Origin: Bordetella parapertussis
GTDB taxonomy: Bacteria; Pseudomonadota; Gammaproteobacteria; Burkholderiales; Burkholderiaceae_A
Direction of reading: 5' to 3'
Length of the DNA stretch: 64,000 bases
Assembly (NCBI GenBank): GCA_945877235.1
Contig: CAMCRF010000005.1
Span: 83,249 to 147,248 of the forward strand
Positions 6,921 through 16,000 of the stretch are shown here, piece by piece. The stretch's first letter is position 1; each line of letters starts with the position of its first letter. The translations under genes and the position numbers were made by a program. Below the pieces are notes generated by a model. The model saw nothing but the letters and a program-made list of their open reading frames with translations, was not told the origin of the DNA and did no database searches.

Positions 6921-8524
6921 TTGATTAGCGTTTTCTCAAGATATTCAAACATTTTATTCCCAAAAATATAGCTTGTGTGATTTCTACAAAAATAATGTAA
7001 GTCGGCCCCAAAGCTCGGAAGGCCCGGTAGTTCTAATATTTCAAACTCATCAGATGGGAAAACGAGTTGAGGTATGTAGCCGTCTTGCCAAACAAATCGA
7101 TCAGATAAAAATGGACTCACTCTCAACGGCTTTGGGCCTCGCAGTCCACGCAAACTGAATGCGGCGCCAGCCGGTCCAACGAGATGCCTTGCACCTTTCA
7201 TAATTCGGATCTTCTCATCAAAACCAAAGTCTGAAAACTTCAAGACCTCACACCCAGACGCCCTTGCCGCAGCCTCCACGTCAAATTCGTTCAAGAGCCT
7301 TCTCGAGCTTGTGGCATCTGTCCTCGAGAGGTAGATTTTTTTGCCCTCGAAGAGCGGCCGATCACAATTATGTACTCTGTCGAATGCGAGCATTTCTGTC
7401 AAATTCATGTCTCGTACATCGTCTCTAACGTATACGGTTTGGCCTGGCTGGTAGAGGACATTTGGCTCTGCAACAATAAAGTCTTTCACAACCCTCCGTC
7501 GTCTCAATGAAGTCATTACTTCCTGAATCATCTCACCAGTTACAGAGGGTAAAATCACCGAAAATGAGAGCAGAGAGGAGGCTAGGTAAATTCGCTTTAA
7601 ACTTTCGAAAAGGAAGTGCGAGAGAACATTGTTTGTTGTACCGACACTTAGCCATGCACCTTGCAGCCTTTCTATTCTTTTGAACTGCTTGGTTTGACCG
7701 TTGGCCGCAATCCTTACCAGATCATATTGACAGTCAATATCCTGAACTATGGCGCCATTCTTATCCAAGAGCAATCCCGCAGTCGGTTCATGAAACAGCT
7801 GCTGACCAACGTAAATCTCTCTATTGGAATGTGTTTTGTGTCCGCCAGGGCGTTGGTTGTAGATCTTGCGTTTTACGGTCAGTCGCCCATCTGATTCGCT
7901 CACTTGATTAAAGGTCAACCCTCCATTCAGGTACCTTTCACCCCTAATGGAAGCAACGCGAACAAGGCCGTCGATCGGCCTATCTTGAGCAGCGTTCCAT
8001 GTGGCACGCGCTCTAGCCGGCGACTCGGCCTCGGCCGTGAGTTGTGAGAGGTAATTTTTCTTAATTCCTATCTTCACCTCATACACTTTTGCCCAGACTC
8101 GTTCTACTAGTGCCTCAGGGGGCAATTGCGTCTCTATCTCATCTGGATAAGACAGAATCGCAGCATCAATTAATTCCGCTGCTTGTGCTGGTATTTCCGC
8201 CAATTGAGGAGGTATCGTCTTGCAGGCATTTTTTGTCTTTTCGTTAGAAAAGATAAGCCTGCATACTTGGCCAGAGGCCTCAGTGGGGCATACTATGGTC
8301 CCCCAAATCGGCACTGGCATGCGTTCTGCACATCCCAGAGCGTGACCGGAGTCAATGATTGCAAAGTGAAGGCCCTTTTGCAGGTCAAGAAATGCGGAGA
8401 AGTAAAGGGCAAAGGTTGTGGCTAGTCTGAGGCCAGGAGGACATTCATGTTCCAACCATTTTTGATACTCAACATTCTCTAAATAACGAGAGATATCATT
8501 CTGGATGATTGAGTGAATGTCCAA
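6917..8524 (-). CDS. Large GT61-domain protein with unrecognised N-terminal half
   Basis: 535 residues. The C-terminal part is GT61-like: KKIYLSRTDATSSRRLLNE (about residues 390-408), then DFGFDEKIRIMKGARHLVGPAGAAF, matching the family's YVSR...R and VG.HGA.F order. The first roughly 250 residues match no family known to me; they contain ERYLNGGLTFNQV and a Gly/His-rich stretch (PGGHKTHSNREIYVG). It is the first gene of the cassette, 143 bases downstream of gmd, so the operon may have its own promoter there. It probably transfers one sugar of the repeat unit; the N-terminal half might bind a second substrate. Confidence 0.75.
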   Translation of the reverse strand: MDIHSIIQNDISRYLENVEYQKWLEHECPPGLRLATTFALYFSAFLDLQKGLHFAIIDSGHALGCAERMPVPIWGTIVCPTEASGQVCRLIFSNEKTKNACKTIPPQLAEIPAQAAELIDAAILSYPDEIETQLPPEALVERVWAKVYEVKIGIKKNYLSQLTAEAESPARARATWNAAQDRPIDGLVRVASIRGERYLNGGLTFNQVSESDGRLTVKRKIYNQRPGGHKTHSNREIYVGQQLFHEPTAGLLLDKNGAIVQDIDCQYDLVRIAANGQTKQFKRIERLQGAWLSVGTTNNVLSHFLFESLKRIYLASSLLSFSVILPSVTGEMIQEVMTSLRRRRVVKDFIVAEPNVLYQPGQTVYVRDDVRDMNLTEMLAFDRVHNCDRPLFEGKKIYLSRTDATSSRRLLNEFDVEAAARASGCEVLKFSDFGFDEKIRIMKGARHLVGPAGAAFSLRGLRGPKPLRVSPFLSDRFVWQDGYIPQLVFPSDEFEILELPGLPSFGADLHYFCRNHTSYIFGNKMFEYLEKTLIK

Positions 8525-8667
8525 GAGGGAATGCTCTCCGTCTGACCGGTTTATCCAATTACAGTCTGATTAAAAGGGGGCGTTGCAGAGAGTCTTCATC
8601 TTTTGCCAACATCACGAATTCGTCTTCCAACTCAGTATAGAGTAGTTTGGTTTTTCCCTAACCGTAT
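8525..8667 (-). promoter_or_regulatory. Gap upstream of the glycan cassette; weak possible promoter
   Basis: This 143-base AT-rich gap separates gmd from the cassette. On the minus strand it holds TTAGGG and TATACT spaced by 16 bases, a possible sigma-70 promoter near 8640-8665. The -35 match is poor and no terminator hairpin with a T-run is visible after gmd, so read-through from gmd is equally possible. Confidence 0.25.
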
Positions 8668-9789
8668 TTATTCTCGGGGTGCGGCCTTAAAGAAGCCATT
8701 AGCTCGAAGAAATGCCTGCGTGCAGGCCTGCTCAAGGTCCGCCCTCACCATCTCCGCGCACATCTCCTTTGCGGTGATCTCGGGCACCCAGCCGAGTTTA
8801 GCCTTTGCCTTAGAGGGATCGCCCAGCAGAGTGTCGACCTCCGTCGGCCGAAAGTAGCGCGGGTCTACTCGCACCACCACCTGGCCGACCGTGAGTGCAG
8901 GCGCCTTCGCATGGTCGTGAATGGCGCTGACTCGGCCCACCTCGTCCACCCCGCTACCCTCAAAGGTTAGGTCTACGCCAAGCTCCGCTGCCGACCATTG
9001 AATGAACTCGCGCACCGAATACTGATGCCCCGTGGCAATGACAAAGTCCTCAGCCTGCTCTTGCTGCAGCATGAGCCACTGCATGCGCACATAGTCCTTG
9101 GCATGGCCCCAGTCTCTCAGCGCATCCATGTTGCCCATGTAAAGACACTCTTCAAGGCCCTGGGCGATATTGGCCATACCTCGGGTGATCTTGCGGGTGA
9201 CGAAGGTCTCGCCCCTGCGGGGGCTCTCGTGGTTAAAAAGAATGCCGTTGCAAGCGTACATGCCATAGGCTTCTCGGTAGTTCACCGTAATCCAGTAGGC
9301 ATAGAGCTTGGCGGCCGCATAGGGGCTACGGGGGTAGAAGGGAGTGGTCTCTTTCTGAGGGATTTCTTTCACAAGACCGTAGAGCTCGCTGGTAGAGGCC
9401 TGATAGAAACGGGTCTTCTGCTCTAGGCCGAGAATGCGAATGGCCTCGAGTAGGCGCAGGGTACCCAGGCCATCGACATCAGCCGTGTACTCTGGGCTCT
9501 CGAAGGAGACCGCCACATGGCTCTGAGCACCGAGGTTGTAGATCTCATCGGGCTGGGTCTCTTGCACAATGCGAACGAGGTTGCTGGTGTCACTCAAATC
9601 GCCGTAGTGCATTTTGAAGCGCTGATCGGCCACATGCGGGTCTTGATAGATGTGGTCTACCCGATCGGTATTGAAGAGGCTCGCTCTGCGCTTGATGCCA
9701 TGCACCTCATAGCCCTTCTCAAGCAGAAACTCTGCAAGGTAGGAGCCGTCCTGCCCAGTAATGCCTGTGATGAGTGCGACTTTGGTCAT
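8668..9789 (-). CDS. gmd: GDP-mannose 4,6-dehydratase
   Basis: 373 residues, usual family length. It converts GDP-D-mannose to GDP-4-keto-6-deoxy-D-mannose in the cytoplasm, using NADP. The Rossmann loop [21 protein letters not shown] is at the N-terminus, STSELYG and [15 protein letters not shown] give the SDR Ser/Thr and YxxxK catalytic residues, and [16 protein letters not shown] is the family signature. ATG 9789 overlaps the fcl stop (ATGA), so the two enzymes of GDP-L-fucose synthesis are co-translated. The product may feed the glycosyltransferases on either side. Confidence 0.97.
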   Translation of the reverse strand: MTKVALITGITGQDGSYLAEFLLEKGYEVHGIKRRASLFNTDRVDHIYQDPHVADQRFKMHYGDLSDTSNLVRIVQETQPDEIYNLGAQSHVAVSFESPEYTADVDGLGTLRLLEAIRILGLEQKTRFYQASTSELYGLVKEIPQKETTPFYPRSPYAAAKLYAYWITVNYREAYGMYACNGILFNHESPRRGETFVTRKITRGMANIAQGLEECLYMGNMDALRDWGHAKDYVRMQWLMLQQEQAEDFVIATGHQYSVREFIQWSAAELGVDLTFEGSGVDEVGRVSAIHDHAKAPALTVGQVVVRVDPRYFRPTEVDTLLGDPSKAKAKLGWVPEITAKEMCAEMVRADLEQACTQAFLRANGFFKAAPRE

Positions 9790-10745
9790 GCCTGTGTCCT
9801 AAGAAAATCCTCATAGGCGAGCATCAGCCCTGCTCCCAGCCCAACCTTGGGTGTCCATCCCATGCGATTCAGGCGCGTAGAGTCCATCAGCTTTTGCGGG
9901 GCGCCATCGGGTTTGGTTGGATCGGTGGTGATGTCACCCTTAAAACCAACGGCTCTTGCAACGGCCTGGGCCAATTCCATGATGGAGATGTCCTGGTTAC
10001 ACCCGACGTTGATATGACTACACATGGGCTGAGTCTCTTGGTCGTATGCCTCTTTTGAGAGGTTCATCACATGTAGGCAGGCTGCCGCCATGTCGTCGAC
10101 ATAGAGAAACTCGCGCCGCGGCGTCCCCGAGCCCCAGATGGCAACCGAAGACGACCCCGCCTGCTTTGCCTCGTGAAACCGGCGAATCAGTGCTGGAATG
10201 ACGTGGCTGTTCTCGGGGTGGTAGTTGTCGCCAGGCCCATAGAGATTGGTGGGCATGACGCTTCGGTAGTCCACACCATGCGAAGCGCCATGCTGCCGGT
10301 TATAGCTCTCGCAGAGCTTGATGCCCGCAATCTTGGCAATGGCATAAGGCTCATTGGTGGGCTCCAGAGTGCCAGTAAGCAGGGCTGATTCGGCCATAGG
10401 CTGGGGTGCGAGGCGGGGGTAAATACAGCTCGAGCCAAGAAACAAGAGACGCCTCACGCCAGCGCGAAACGCCGCAGAGATGACATTGGTTTGGATTTGA
10501 AGGTTATCGAGAATGAACTCCGCTGGGTAGGTTTTGTTGGCATGAATGCCGCCCACCCTCGCGGCTGCAAGATAGACCTGCTCGGGCCGCACTTCCTCAA
10601 AGAATCTCTCCACTTCAACCTGTTGGGTGAGGTCAAGCTCAGTCCGGTCGCGTATGACAAGCTGAGAGGCACCCACTCCAGCGGCAAGCAGCGCTCGCAT
10701 GATGGCTGACCCCACCATGCCGCGGTGGCCGGCGACAAAAATCAT
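9786..10745 (-). CDS. fcl: GDP-L-fucose synthase
   Basis: 319 residues. It epimerises and reduces GDP-4-keto-6-deoxymannose to GDP-L-fucose with NADPH. Seen motifs are the N-terminal [13 protein letters not shown] loop, [14 protein letters not shown], the catalytic YAIAKIAG (YxxxK) and [19 protein letters not shown] typical of WcaG/Fcl. The ATG at 10745 begins only one residue before the Rossmann strand, so it is shorter at the N-terminus than some homologues; an AGGAG lies just upstream. The gene precedes and overlaps gmd, and 45 bases separate it from the unrecognised gene upstream. Confidence 0.96.
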   Translation of the reverse strand: MIFVAGHRGMVGSAIMRALLAAGVGASQLVIRDRTELDLTQQVEVERFFEEVRPEQVYLAAARVGGIHANKTYPAEFILDNLQIQTNVISAAFRAGVRRLLFLGSSCIYPRLAPQPMAESALLTGTLEPTNEPYAIAKIAGIKLCESYNRQHGASHGVDYRSVMPTNLYGPGDNYHPENSHVIPALIRRFHEAKQAGSSSVAIWGSGTPRREFLYVDDMAAACLHVMNLSKEAYDQETQPMCSHINVGCNQDISIMELAQAVARAVGFKGDITTDPTKPDGAPQKLMDSTRLNRMGWTPKVGLGAGLMLAYEDFLRTQA

Positions 10746-10790
10746 GGCTCCTGGTCTCCATTAAGGACTACATGCGCCATCACGCCCAGG

Positions 10791-11423
10791 CTATATCTTG
10801 AACGAAACCGCATGCCCTTCGTAGAGCATCGCCGGAAAGATGAGCTTCGACTCCAGGTATTCACGCTCGTCCTTCGCGTCCAGTTTGGTGTAGTCCTTCA
10901 AAATCAAAACGCCTTTCTCAGCCTCTAGGAAGCGGTCCGCCGCAAAGATGGTCTGGTCGGCAGTCTTTGTGTTTCCCAGCACTAGAGTGAAGAACTCTCT
11001 CCGACTTGCGTCTGGCTTTGCGTTAGGGGTGGTGATTGTGTTCGCACGGAAATCGTGGATGATTTCACCCAAAAGGTCATCGCGCTCTGGTAATGCGCCG
11101 CATCCTTTCGGGGCATACACCTTCACTAAATCTCCCCTCCCTCCCCCTCTGAGGTAACACTGAAGCGCTGCAAGGGTTAGGCTTGGATCAGAAAGAACAA
11201 TGTTGAATTGCTGCTCTCTGAGACCGGCGACGATGTTGTCCACGAAAGCGATGAGCACACGGTAGGGGTAGCCTAGCTTCGCACCCAGTATGGTCATGGT
11301 GGCATGTACCGGTGAGATCTGAGTAATGTGGAAATCTCTGCGGTTCAGCAGTAGGCTTTCCTCGTCTGAGATGACGGACTTCACATCTCCCAGGAGGGAC
11401 TTGGTCTTTAGGTAGAGAGACAT
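10791..11423 (-). CDS. Unrecognised 210-residue protein in fucose operon
   Basis: I do not recognise the family. The protein has no signal peptide or membrane segment. It alternates hydrophobic strands and helices: NIVLSDPSLTLAALQCYL around residue 78, then a KVYAPKGC stretch, then EFFTLVLGNTK, then GVLILKDY, a pattern compatible with a Rossmann-like alpha/beta fold. The start ATG lies inside the end of the TPR gene (16-base overlap), so it is co-translated with it. Position between a TPR glycosyltransferase-like gene and fcl-gmd points to glycan synthesis or attachment to the surface protein encoded upstream. Confidence 0.7.
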   Translation of the reverse strand: MSLYLKTKSLLGDVKSVISDEESLLLNRRDFHITQISPVHATMTILGAKLGYPYRVLIAFVDNIVAGLREQQFNIVLSDPSLTLAALQCYLRGGGRGDLVKVYAPKGCGALPERDDLLGEIIHDFRANTITTPNAKPDASRREFFTLVLGNTKTADQTIFAADRFLEAEKGVLILKDYTKLDAKDEREYLESKLIFPAMLYEGHAVSFKI

Positions 11424-12997
11424 GTCAGGTTCCTAACCGCCCGGGAAATAAAGTCTTCGGTCGTTTCTTCTGCGATTTTGCGATGAATTCTTATGCTGGG
11501 GTACATGAGTGATTGGCCAGGCTGTGTGCCCCACACAAAGGGCTGCTGACCATCTCCCAGCAGGAGGTCCACCTTCTTTCCGAAGGCACCGCAAAAGTGC
11601 ACAAGCGCTGTTGATACGGATGCAACGCCGTCACATGCGTTGGCGAGCGCCAGCCACTCATCGAGCTGCTTCTTAAAATCCAGTCCGGAGATGAACTGAA
11701 CAGGGAGGTTATATTCCTTCCTAAGCCGCTCCTCCTCCCTTGTGTCTCCGTACTGAAGGCACACAAAGCCGCAGTCTTCGACTTGCGTAATCGTCCGAAC
11801 CATGGACACAAAGTCTAGGCTTTTCGTCCTCTTCTGGCGATCCCAGTGCCCGCCCCGCCACGAAAGTCCAATTATCTTCTTCTTCCCAAACCGCTCCTCT
11901 AGCTTCGCCCGATAGCGCTGGGAAAGCTCGACATTGGGTAACAAGTACGGGAACTGAGTCTTTGCATAGTCGTGGGCGTCCTTACGGTAGAACTTCATGA
12001 GCGACCCAATGGGGAAAATTCCGTTAATTCTGTCTACCTGCTTCTCTAAATTCAGACCAAACGCGTACGGATAGACGGGGAGGCCTGGAAATGAACGTTC
12101 CAATAGCTTGACCGTGCGATCCTCTCCTATAAACACGGACTTCGGATAGGCCTGAAGGGCTTCGCGCAGAACCGAAAGGAAAATAACCTGATCCCCTAAC
12201 CCTTGCTCGGCACTAAACACCGTCCACTTGGTTGGGTCGACCTGGCTGAGCTCGGTAATCATTGGGATACGACGCACCTGTGCAGGGAGAGGACGGCCAA
12301 TCTTTCCGATCTTGTCGGTAAGCCCTGCATCGTAGAGCGACCAGCCCAATTCAAAATTGCCACGCCGTAACTCTACAAAGCTTCGGTTCCAACGCAATGG
12401 AATACTGTCCTTCTGCGCGCCCACCTTTTCGAATAGTGTAGCGGCCTCATCTGGGTCTAGCTCAGCGTAGACATCTGCGAGTGCGCGTTGAAACTCTACA
12501 TTCTCTTGAAAACGCTGCGCATGGCACTGCAGCAGGTTGAGCGCCTCTCGGGCTCGAAGGTCCGCCCTCAGAATGGAGGACTGTGTTATGAGCGAACCGA
12601 GTGACGCAGTTGGCCTCTCCACAAACGGTTGCATGACTTTGGTTGCGTCATGAAATCGGTCGAGATCCGCGAGACATTGCACGACCGTGAGTGCAAGGCT
12701 CTCATCTTCAGGGCACTGCAATAGTGCTCGCTCGGCGAGCGGTAGCGCCAGCTTAAACTTCTTCTGGGCGACAAGCGTCTTTGAGTAGTTGGTGAGCGTA
12801 AGAACCTGGTCAGGACTAACCTGCAGACTACGCTCAAAGAGGACTTCCGCCCGCTGAAAGTCCTCCTGCTTGGCCGCAATGGACGCTAGGACCGAGAGCT
12901 TTATGGCGTCGTCACCTCTTAACCGATTGGCAAGAGCCTCGGCCTCGATGTACTTTTCACCCTTAATGAGGGCTTCGATCTGTTGCAATGGCTTCAA
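11408..12997 (-). CDS. TPR protein with glycosyltransferase-like C-terminal domain
   Basis: About 529 residues from TTG 12997. The first half is made of tetratricopeptide-like helices (for example AEVLFERSLQVSPDQVLTLTNYSKTL and similar repeats to about residue 230). The second half resembles the GT-B fold seen in TPR/GT41- or GT9-like proteins: VFSAEQGLGDQVIFL, then KKIIGLSWRGGHWD, then a C-terminal VSTALVHFCGAFGKKV. Such proteins glycosylate proteins or lipid-linked glycans. The frame continues upstream to TTG 13072, but that part would be encoded by a terminator hairpin, so a start after it is preferred. No ATG is available and the Shine-Dalgarno signal is weak. Confidence 0.75.
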   Translation of the reverse strand: MKPLQQIEALIKGEKYIEAEALANRLRGDDAIKLSVLASIAAKQEDFQRAEVLFERSLQVSPDQVLTLTNYSKTLVAQKKFKLALPLAERALLQCPEDESLALTVVQCLADLDRFHDATKVMQPFVERPTASLGSLITQSSILRADLRAREALNLLQCHAQRFQENVEFQRALADVYAELDPDEAATLFEKVGAQKDSIPLRWNRSFVELRRGNFELGWSLYDAGLTDKIGKIGRPLPAQVRRIPMITELSQVDPTKWTVFSAEQGLGDQVIFLSVLREALQAYPKSVFIGEDRTVKLLERSFPGLPVYPYAFGLNLEKQVDRINGIFPIGSLMKFYRKDAHDYAKTQFPYLLPNVELSQRYRAKLEERFGKKKIIGLSWRGGHWDRQKRTKSLDFVSMVRTITQVEDCGFVCLQYGDTREEERLRKEYNLPVQFISGLDFKKQLDEWLALANACDGVASVSTALVHFCGAFGKKVDLLLGDGQQPFVWGTQPGQSLMYPSIRIHRKIAEETTEDFISRAVRNLTCLST

Positions 12998-13020
12998 TTT
13001 CTTAAGACTCTTGCGTTGCT

Positions 13021-13049
13021 TAAAAAAAGGGGGGCCACTTGGGCCCCCC
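13021..13049 (-). terminator. Rho-independent terminator after the long DUF4214 gene
   Basis: On the minus strand, an eight-base-pair all-G/C stem (GGCCCCCC pairing with GGGGGGCC, 13029-13036 with 13042-13049) and a five-base loop are followed by a run of seven T. It lies 35 bases past the stop of the surface-protein gene and in front of the TPR gene, so most transcription should stop here. Confidence 0.88.
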
Positions 13050-13083
13050 GTTAGTGAGCGCTTGTAGCGCAACTACATCGCGA

Positions 13084-16000
13084 TTAACCGTGGTTAAACG
13101 TGTCGTTGAAGGTGCTGCCAGAGAATCGCTCAATGTTGGAATCGAACGTTGCAATGAGGTCAACCTCATGAGCGGCAGTTGCTGTAAAGGTGGATGCAAG
13201 AGTCGCTGATAACCCGACAACCCAGAGCTGTGTGTTCTGACCCGAGGCGTTGTAGAACATGACGCCCACCTGCGCAGCACTCGCAACTGCCGTCGTCGTG
13301 GCCGAGAGGTTTGCACCAATCCACTTAAGAGCGGAAGCTATTGAACCCGCATCCACGCCAGTGCCGACGATAATGACTTGAGTCGCGCTCATTACCGCGC
13401 CTTCATTGTTATCAATGGCTAGACCCTCGCCAGCGCTCTTGAGGAACACAACATTCAGCGCATCAGTACTGTGCGCTGAAGCGCCGTAAGTGGAGGCACT
13501 CAGCAGACCGAACAACGAAGCAGAGGCACCAAGATAAATCTTATCCTCCGTTGTGCTAGAGGCAAAGTCGAAACCTCTGATCGTCGATTCTGTTAAGCCT
13601 GCGGATGCAGATACTCCACCGGCGCGGTCGATATAGACACGATCGACTCCGGTTGAAGGTGCAAGCTCAATGGTGTCGCCCTTTGTGCTCAGATAAATCG
13701 TGTTCCCGCTTGCACGAGCGGAGACAGTCTGCGCGGCCGCGCCGCTTGACAGATCGAGCACCACACTACCACCTGCGTTTAACACGATTCCCGCGGTCAC
13801 AGCTGCGGCACTGCCCAGATCGATATTGGTGGTACCGCTGGTGTTGCTCACAGTAAGGCTGGCCATTGTGACGGAGCCCTGGGCCGAACCCACATCGAAC
13901 GTTACCCCACTTCCGTTGATGACCACCGCGCCCATAGTGATATTGGTCGCCTCTAGGGCAGACACATTGAGATCCACCCGATCGGTGTTGATGGTGATAT
14001 CGCCAAAGTTTGTGGCAACAAATTCACCCGAGACGGTTGTGTTACCAGAACCGAGAGTGATATTGCCGATTCCAGACGCCTTGAGGCCGGCAATCGTAGT
14101 CGCAGATGCCCCATTGATGCTAACTGTGCCGATGGTGCTGGACACGGCCTGGATGTCACCGACGCTAATCACACCACCAGCCCCCATGGTGAGGCTGATG
14201 TTCCCGATCGACTTGGTATCGGAAGTAATGCCAGACACCGCAATCGTACCTGACGTACCAGCGGTCAACGTGAGGCTTCCGATGGTCGCAGTGGCGCGGA
14301 GCCCCTCGAGGTCGATGCGAACGTTCGTTGTACCCGAGACTGAGATGTCACCGATACCGATGGACGCAGTAGTACCCGCAATTGTGGCGGAGCCGAGGTT
14401 TACAGTCGCACTTGCCCCGACATCGCTGATCGCTACACCACCGAAGCCCGCCGTGGTCGTGGTACCGGAAGCAGTGAGAACATCAAGGGTCAGGTCTGCA
14501 TCTTTGCCCAAAGTACCGGCAATTGTGCCAAACGTCTTGCCGTCCGTGATGGAGCCGACTGTCACGGTTGATGTCTGTCCCAGGGTTACAGACAGGCCCG
14601 CAATTCCAGAGCCGGTCACGTTTCCAACGCTCACGAGTCCAGATGAAGTTTGTGCGATCGTGACCAAGCCTACTGTGGAGTCAGCGTCGATTCCACCCAG
14701 GGTGAGGGAGCCTTCCGCATTTGCAGTCAGCGTAGAGGCCGCTACCGTCTTCGCCGCCACGCCCCCACCAACATAGGTTCCGCTAGCGCCCACAGTGATT
14801 GAAAGGCCGGTGATACTACCAGAGGCCGCACCAGCATTGATGGCTGTGGCGTAAGCGATTCCAGAGCCGACCGCGATGTTTGCGTCTATCGAGCCGGAAT
14901 TGTTGATGTAGATTGAGAGACCCTGGCCGCCGTTTGCACCTAGGCCAGCCTCATCCGTCAGAACCACATCGAGGTCGATAACTGCACCCTCGTTTGCGCT
15001 GATTACGCCCAGGTAGACGTCGGAGCTGTTTGAGCCCGTAATCGTGACCTTCGCAAGTCCAGAGTTGAATGACATGGCGGGGGACAGCGTGACTGTGCCG
15101 CTTCCGCCGGCGGTTGTGACTGCGAGGTTGGTCACGTTGAGGCGATCAAAGGAGCTTGACTGGTCACGGTCTAGACCGCTCACGGTTAGTTCGCCGTTGT
15201 CTGTGGCGCCGAATGTGAGGTCGGTTACTGTGCCAGAGACTAACAAGGTCGTCACTGTGAGATTGCCCGACTTGCCTTGCGTGAGGGAGACAGTCTCTGC
15301 GCCATCGTCAACGGAGATATTTGCAAACGTTTTGGTTCCGCTTCCCGCGGCAGAGATTGTGGCGGTATCTACACCTGACACACGTACAGTCGTGGCGGTG
15401 TTTGTTGCGCTTCCGGAGAGCACAATGGAACCGACATCAACCGCATCCGTTCCACTGTAAGCAACCACAATGGCCCCTCCGGCAGTGGTCATGCTTTGAA
15501 TAGCCACTTGAGTGCCGGGCGTAGTGTTGAGTACATTGAACGTCGTGGTAGCACTCGCCTCAGCCAAGTTGATGGTTGAGAAGGCTGCAGAGCTTAGGGT
15601 TACTGCATACTCAATACCAGACGCATTGATCGTGAGGGTTTCAACGTTTGTGGTTCCAGTGGCACCAGGCCGTGTCACGTTACCAGAGGTAGCTGAGGTA
15701 AGTGCAGTAATGGAGAGCGTGTCAGTTCCAAGACCACCGTTGATGACATCGGCCGAAGTAAAGGCGTTGGTAAATGTAAACGTATCGCCTGTGCTCGTTC
15801 CAGTGATGGTAATTGTGTCAGATGCGCTAACACGAAGTGTCAGCCCACCGTCAGCGAGCGTAGAAGCATTCACGCTTGACACGAGGTCGCCACCCAGGTC
15901 GAGAGTCAGCCGGCCAGAGCCGGTGAGCGTGACCGCTTCAGCTGACGCATCAAGCAGAATGCTCGACGTGCCAGAGGCAACGATGGCGACAGTCTCGTTG

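Noticed and set aside
8998..9426. Plus-strand frame opposite gmd
   Set aside because: Antisense to a strongly conserved enzyme and without any family features.
13700..14776. Long plus-strand frame (358 codons) rich in Pro/Val/Ala
   Set aside because: It is antisense to the repetitive Ser/Thr/Gly-coding region of the giant DUF4214 gene; low-complexity composition and lack of a ribosome site mark it as a shadow.
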